From Martinezella rhizogenes (GTDB lineage: Bacteria > Pseudomonadota > Alphaproteobacteria > Rhizobiales > Rhizobiaceae), in NCBI RefSeq assembly GCF_007002745.1, contig NZ_SGNY01000010.1:62001-126000 (forward strand): a DNA stretch of 64,000 nt, read 5' to 3'. Below the pieces are notes generated by a model that worked only from the letters and a program-made list of their open reading frames with translations, searched no databases and was not told where the DNA came from. Positions 61,165 to 64,000 of this stretch are shown here, piece after piece (position 1 is the stretch's first letter; each line of letters starts with the position of its first letter). A program made the translations under genes and the position numbers.

Positions 61165-63597
61165 ATGGAATGCAAGGGAATTAACGGCAGAACGGCTCGA
61201 ACCGGTCTGGCTGGATGGGTGGCAATGCTGCTCGCAACTTCGGTTTCTGCTCTGGCCATGCATGTGCCGGCCGCAGCGCAGGGCACCGGCCAGGCAAGCG
61301 CTTCGCCGCGACAGATTTCGATTGCCGCCGGGCCGCTCACCTCCGCCCTCAATCAGCTTGCCACACAAACCGGCCTGCAGATCATGTTTGACGGATCGAT
61401 TGCCAATGGCAAAAGGTCCCGCGGTGCCTCCGGCAATCTGACGCCGTCCCAGGCGCTTGACGCAGTGCTTGCCGGCACCGGCGTCCAGTCGCGTTTCGCC
61501 GGTCAAAATCAGATCGTCCTCAGCGTTGCCGCAAATAATACCGATGCTGTCGGCAGCGACGGCACGACGGTGCTGCAGGCGATCACGATTTACGGCGCCC
61601 GCAATGCCACGACGCTGGCCAGCACGTCTTCGAGCATCGGTATCGTCACCGCGCAGGAAATTGCCGATGGGCAGATACACAGTTTTCGCGACAGCTTCCG
61701 GCGCATGGCGAACGTGATGGATGCCGACTGGGTGGATGGCGGCTTCATCATTCGTGGCGTCAATTCGGAAGGCCTGGTTCCCGGCGGAGCGCCGCTGGCG
61801 TCGCTTTACGTCGATGGCGTTCAGCAGACGGTGCGCGGCGCACGGCGTGGCGCGCGCGGATTGTTCGACGTCGAGCAGGTCGAGATCTATCGCGGCCCTC
61901 AGTCGACCCTTTCGGGACGCGCCGCCATGGCCGGTGCAGTCTACATCAAGACCAAGGATCCGACCTTCGAGAAGGAAGCCGAGGTTTCGGCCACGATCGG
62001 CACCGGCAATCTCTACGGCACCGCATTCATGGTCAATACGCCGCTGATGGACGACCAGCTTGCCGTTCGCATCTCCGGCGAAATCCAGAGAAGCGAAAAC
62101 GACATCAACTATCCGACCTTTGTGGGTTACGATCGATATAACGATTTCACGCACGATCTCTACTACCAGATCCGCGGCAAGGTGCTGTTCGAACCGGCGG
62201 AAATGCCGGAAACGCGCGCCCTCTTCAGTTACTCATTCTCCCATGACGACCCCTATGTCCGCGACATTGGCGGCCCGGCAGGCGCATCGCGCTTCCGTTT
62301 TGATGAGAAACGCGGCGATTATCAAATCCCTGCCTACATAGAATATCGCCCGACCGAAGTGCATAATGTCGGACTGGAAATCACGCATGATTTTTCAGAC
62401 GAGTTGAAGCTGACCTCCCTCTCAACCTTCAGCTATTCCGACACCGACCGCTTCTCGCCCAACTATGGGACCGCGGGCGAAATCAACACCTATCATGGAT
62501 ACTACAAGGAATTTATCGCCTCGCAGGAGCTGCGCCTCAACTATGAAGGCGACAAATGGGACTGGGTCGGCGGCGTCTATTTCTCCTATGAAGACGAGAA
62601 GAATTTCTACGACCGTACCATTCCGCTAAGCGCCACCGTCAACCGCAACCAGTTCCAGCGCAACACGCAGAAATCGTTCAATGCCGCCCTGTTCGGCGAG
62701 GCGACATATGAATTCGTTCCGACCTGGAAAATCACCCTTGGCGGACGCCTGGACTATACGGATCAGGACATAACCCAGTATCTTCTGCGGACGCAGCCGC
62801 TTGGCGGCACCCGCACGGTTCTGACGGACTATGCAGCATCCTTCCACGAGACCAACTTCGTGCCGAAAATCGGTCTGTCGAAGGAACTGACGGACACCCA
62901 GACTGTCGGGGTTACCTATTCCCAGGGGTTCCGGACAGGCGGCGCCAGCTACGATTCCTTCCGGCGCACTTCCTACACCTACGAACCCGAAACGGCCTCC
63001 ACCTATGAACTCTTCTACAAGGGAACATTCCTGGACGACCGGCTGACCCTAAACTCCAACATCTTCTACACCAAATATTCGGACCAGCAGGTCCAGATGC
63101 AGCTTGATCCCACGGACGCAACGACCCGCCGCATCATCAATGCCGCATCGTCGGAAGCATGGGGCTTCGAGTTCGAGCCATCGTTCAAGGTAACCGACAA
63201 TCTCGAGACCTTCGCCTCGCTCGGTTATGTCCATACCGAGTTCAAGGACTTCAACGACCTTGCCTACGGCAATCTGTCCGGCCTGCCCTTCCCGGAAGCG
63301 CCTGAGTGGTCACTCGGCCTTGGCGCCCGCTACACCTTCGATAATGGCGTCTATGTCGGCGCGGACGCGAAATATACGTCGAGCTATCTGGCGCGGCTGG
63401 GCACCCTGCCGCACGACTATCTCGACAGCCGCTGGATCGTGAACCTGCAGGCCGGCTACAAGACCGAGCGGTGGGAACTCAACGCCTTCGCACAAAACCT
63501 TCTGGACGAGGAATATTTTGTCTACAACGACAATGATGTCGCCGCCACGCTCGGCGAGCGCCGCAGCGTCGGTCTGAACCTGAAGGTCAAATTCTGA
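61165..63597 (+). CDS. TonB-dependent siderophore receptor with STN domain
   Basis: 810 residues, outer-membrane ferric-siderophore receptor. A signal peptide covers about residues 1-39 (ending VPAAAQG). Residues about 50-125 form an STN domain (ISIAAGPLTSALNQLATQTGLQ). A TonB-box-like TVLQAITI lies near 134, then the plug (SFRDSFRRMANV, FIIRGVNSEG) and a beta-barrel ending in the classical aromatic C-terminus GLNLKVKF. STN receptors signal to a FecR/FecI-type anti-sigma/sigma pair, and none is visible here. Position after the biosynthetic genes makes the cluster's own ferric siderophore the likely ligand. Confidence 0.93.
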   Translation: MECKGINGRTARTGLAGWVAMLLATSVSALAMHVPAAAQGTGQASASPRQISIAAGPLTSALNQLATQTGLQIMFDGSIANGKRSRGASGNLTPSQALDAVLAGTGVQSRFAGQNQIVLSVAANNTDAVGSDGTTVLQAITIYGARNATTLASTSSSIGIVTAQEIADGQIHSFRDSFRRMANVMDADWVDGGFIIRGVNSEGLVPGGAPLASLYVDGVQQTVRGARRGARGLFDVEQVEIYRGPQSTLSGRAAMAGAVYIKTKDPTFEKEAEVSATIGTGNLYGTAFMVNTPLMDDQLAVRISGEIQRSENDINYPTFVGYDRYNDFTHDLYYQIRGKVLFEPAEMPETRALFSYSFSHDDPYVRDIGGPAGASRFRFDEKRGDYQIPAYIEYRPTEVHNVGLEITHDFSDELKLTSLSTFSYSDTDRFSPNYGTAGEINTYHGYYKEFIASQELRLNYEGDKWDWVGGVYFSYEDEKNFYDRTIPLSATVNRNQFQRNTQKSFNAALFGEATYEFVPTWKITLGGRLDYTDQDITQYLLRTQPLGGTRTVLTDYAASFHETNFVPKIGLSKELTDTQTVGVTYSQGFRTGGASYDSFRRTSYTYEPETASTYELFYKGTFLDDRLTLNSNIFYTKYSDQQVQMQLDPTDATTRRIINAASSEAWGFEFEPSFKVTDNLETFASLGYVHTEFKDFNDLAYGNLSGLPFPEAPEWSLGLGARYTFDNGVYVGADAKYTSSYLARLGTLPHDYLDSRWIVNLQAGYKTERWELNAFAQNLLDEEYFVYNDNDVAATLGERRSVGLNLKVKF

Positions 63598-63604
63598 TCC
63601 ATTT

Positions 63605-63633
63605 CCTGCGCGGCTTCCACGCCGCGCAGGTTT
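63605..63633 (+). terminator. hairpin after the receptor gene
   Basis: Perfect 10-bp stem CCTGCGCGGC / GCCGCGCAGG, 6-nt loop, followed by only TTT. It lies 7 bp after the receptor stop and 19 bp before the next start. Probably a partial terminator or mRNA-stabilising hairpin between receptor and binding-protein genes. Confidence 0.55.
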
Positions 63634-63651
63634 CCATTTCTGGAGTAAAGA

Positions 63652-64000
63652 ATGATCCTGCGATCGTTTGTCATCTTGCTGATCGGGCTTTTTGCCTCCG
63701 GTGCCTCGGCGCAATGTCCGGGCAAGTCGGTCACATCAGGGGTTTATGACGCCCCCCTCTGCGTGCCGGATGCACCGCGCAGGATCGTCGCGCTTGATCC
63801 GTTCTACAATCTGGGAATGGCGCTAGAGCTGGGCCTGCCGCTGGTCGGCGCGCCGCTTTTGACCGTTCAGGACCGCGATCTGAAGAAAAAGGCCGAGGCA
63901 GCCTCTGTCTCCGATATAGGCGACGCGCGTCAGCCGAGCCTGGAACGCATCGTCGCCCTGAAACCCGATCTCATCATCGGCGACGCAACGCTGCATGGCC
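63652..64000 (+). CDS. periplasmic iron-siderophore binding protein, 3' end outside window
   Basis: ATG 63652 has GGAG 6 nt upstream. 116 residues are visible before the window ends. A signal peptide is clear (MILRSFVILLIGLFASGASA). RRIVALDP, GLPLVGAP and ERIVALKPDLIIGD are landmarks of the FepB/FhuD/BtuF type of class III binding proteins. It would carry the ferric siderophore from the receptor to an inner-membrane ABC transporter, presumably encoded just beyond the window. Confidence 0.88.
   Translation, partial: MILRSFVILLIGLFASGASAQCPGKSVTSGVYDAPLCVPDAPRRIVALDPFYNLGMALELGLPLVGAPLLTVQDRDLKKKAEAASVSDIGDARQPSLERIVALKPDLIIGDATLHG

Noticed and set aside
63605..63633. Hairpin after the receptor as a strong terminator
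   Set aside because: Only three T residues follow; kept as a partial terminator or stabilising hairpin with modest confidence.

Overview
The window looks like a replicon of an Agrobacterium/Rhizobium-group alphaproteobacterium. It is GC-rich and dense with ABC transporters and sugar-acid catabolic genes. It carries an iron-responsive element of the rhizobial RirA (IRO-box) type, and its siderophore cluster has a layout matching what I remember of the fabrubactin locus of Agrobacterium fabrum C58. I could not run any search, so the organism and the fabrubactin link rest on gene content and memory.

Region 1 (1-4042, + strand): two ABC permeases (the first cut by the window edge) and an ATPase, followed by a glycerophosphodiester phosphodiesterase and an inositol-monophosphatase-family enzyme. 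I infer a scavenging operon for a glycerophosphodiester such as glycerophosphoinositol.

Region 2 (4119-14873): a nine-gene minus-strand operon plus a divergent kinase, forming a sugar or sugar-acid uptake and catabolic unit. It holds a DapA-family aldolase or dehydratase, an enolase-superfamily dehydratase, a binding protein with two permeases and an ATPase, an extended SDR, an IclR regulator fused to an SMP-30 lactonase, and a classical SDR. The divergent gene is 2-dehydro-3-deoxygalactonokinase. A palindrome sits in the divergent promoter region, and a long hairpin separates the binding-protein gene from the permeases.

Region 3 (14874-16954): a strong bidirectional terminator, a relic of an ABC permease C-terminus, and a stand-alone aspartate 1-decarboxylase (PanD) gene framed by two Rrf2-family regulators.

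Region 4 (16955-64000): a hybrid NRPS/PKS siderophore island of about 47 kb. Its two arms diverge from 29.70-30.02 kb, where a perfect IRO box (TGA-N9-TCA inside 8-bp arms) lies. The minus arm encodes FAAL-ACP, PKS (KS-AT-KR-ACP), a luciferase-like monooxygenase (FbnE-like), NRPS (C-A-T) and a MATE exporter. The plus arm encodes NRPS (docking-C-A-T-reductase), a methyltransferase, a class-III aminotransferase, MbtH, two unrecognised small proteins, PKS (KS-AT-degenerate KR-ACP), NRPS (C-A-T-Cy-A-Ox-T), NRPS (C-A-T-C-A-T-E), NRPS (C-T without A), a type II thioesterase, an FhuF-like ferric reductase, a TonB-dependent receptor with an STN domain, and the start of a periplasmic siderophore-binding protein.

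Taken together, the island makes, exports, re-imports and reduces a siderophore. The sequence predicts an acyl or polyketide start, a thiazole from cysteine, at least one D-residue, and reductive release of an aromatic (Tyr/DOPA-like) terminus that is then transaminated and N-methylated. That fits the dimethyl-aminotetrahydroquinoline (Dmaq) end group described for fabrubactin and anachelin. No tRNA, rRNA, CRISPR array, IS element or phosphopantetheinyl transferase gene was seen.
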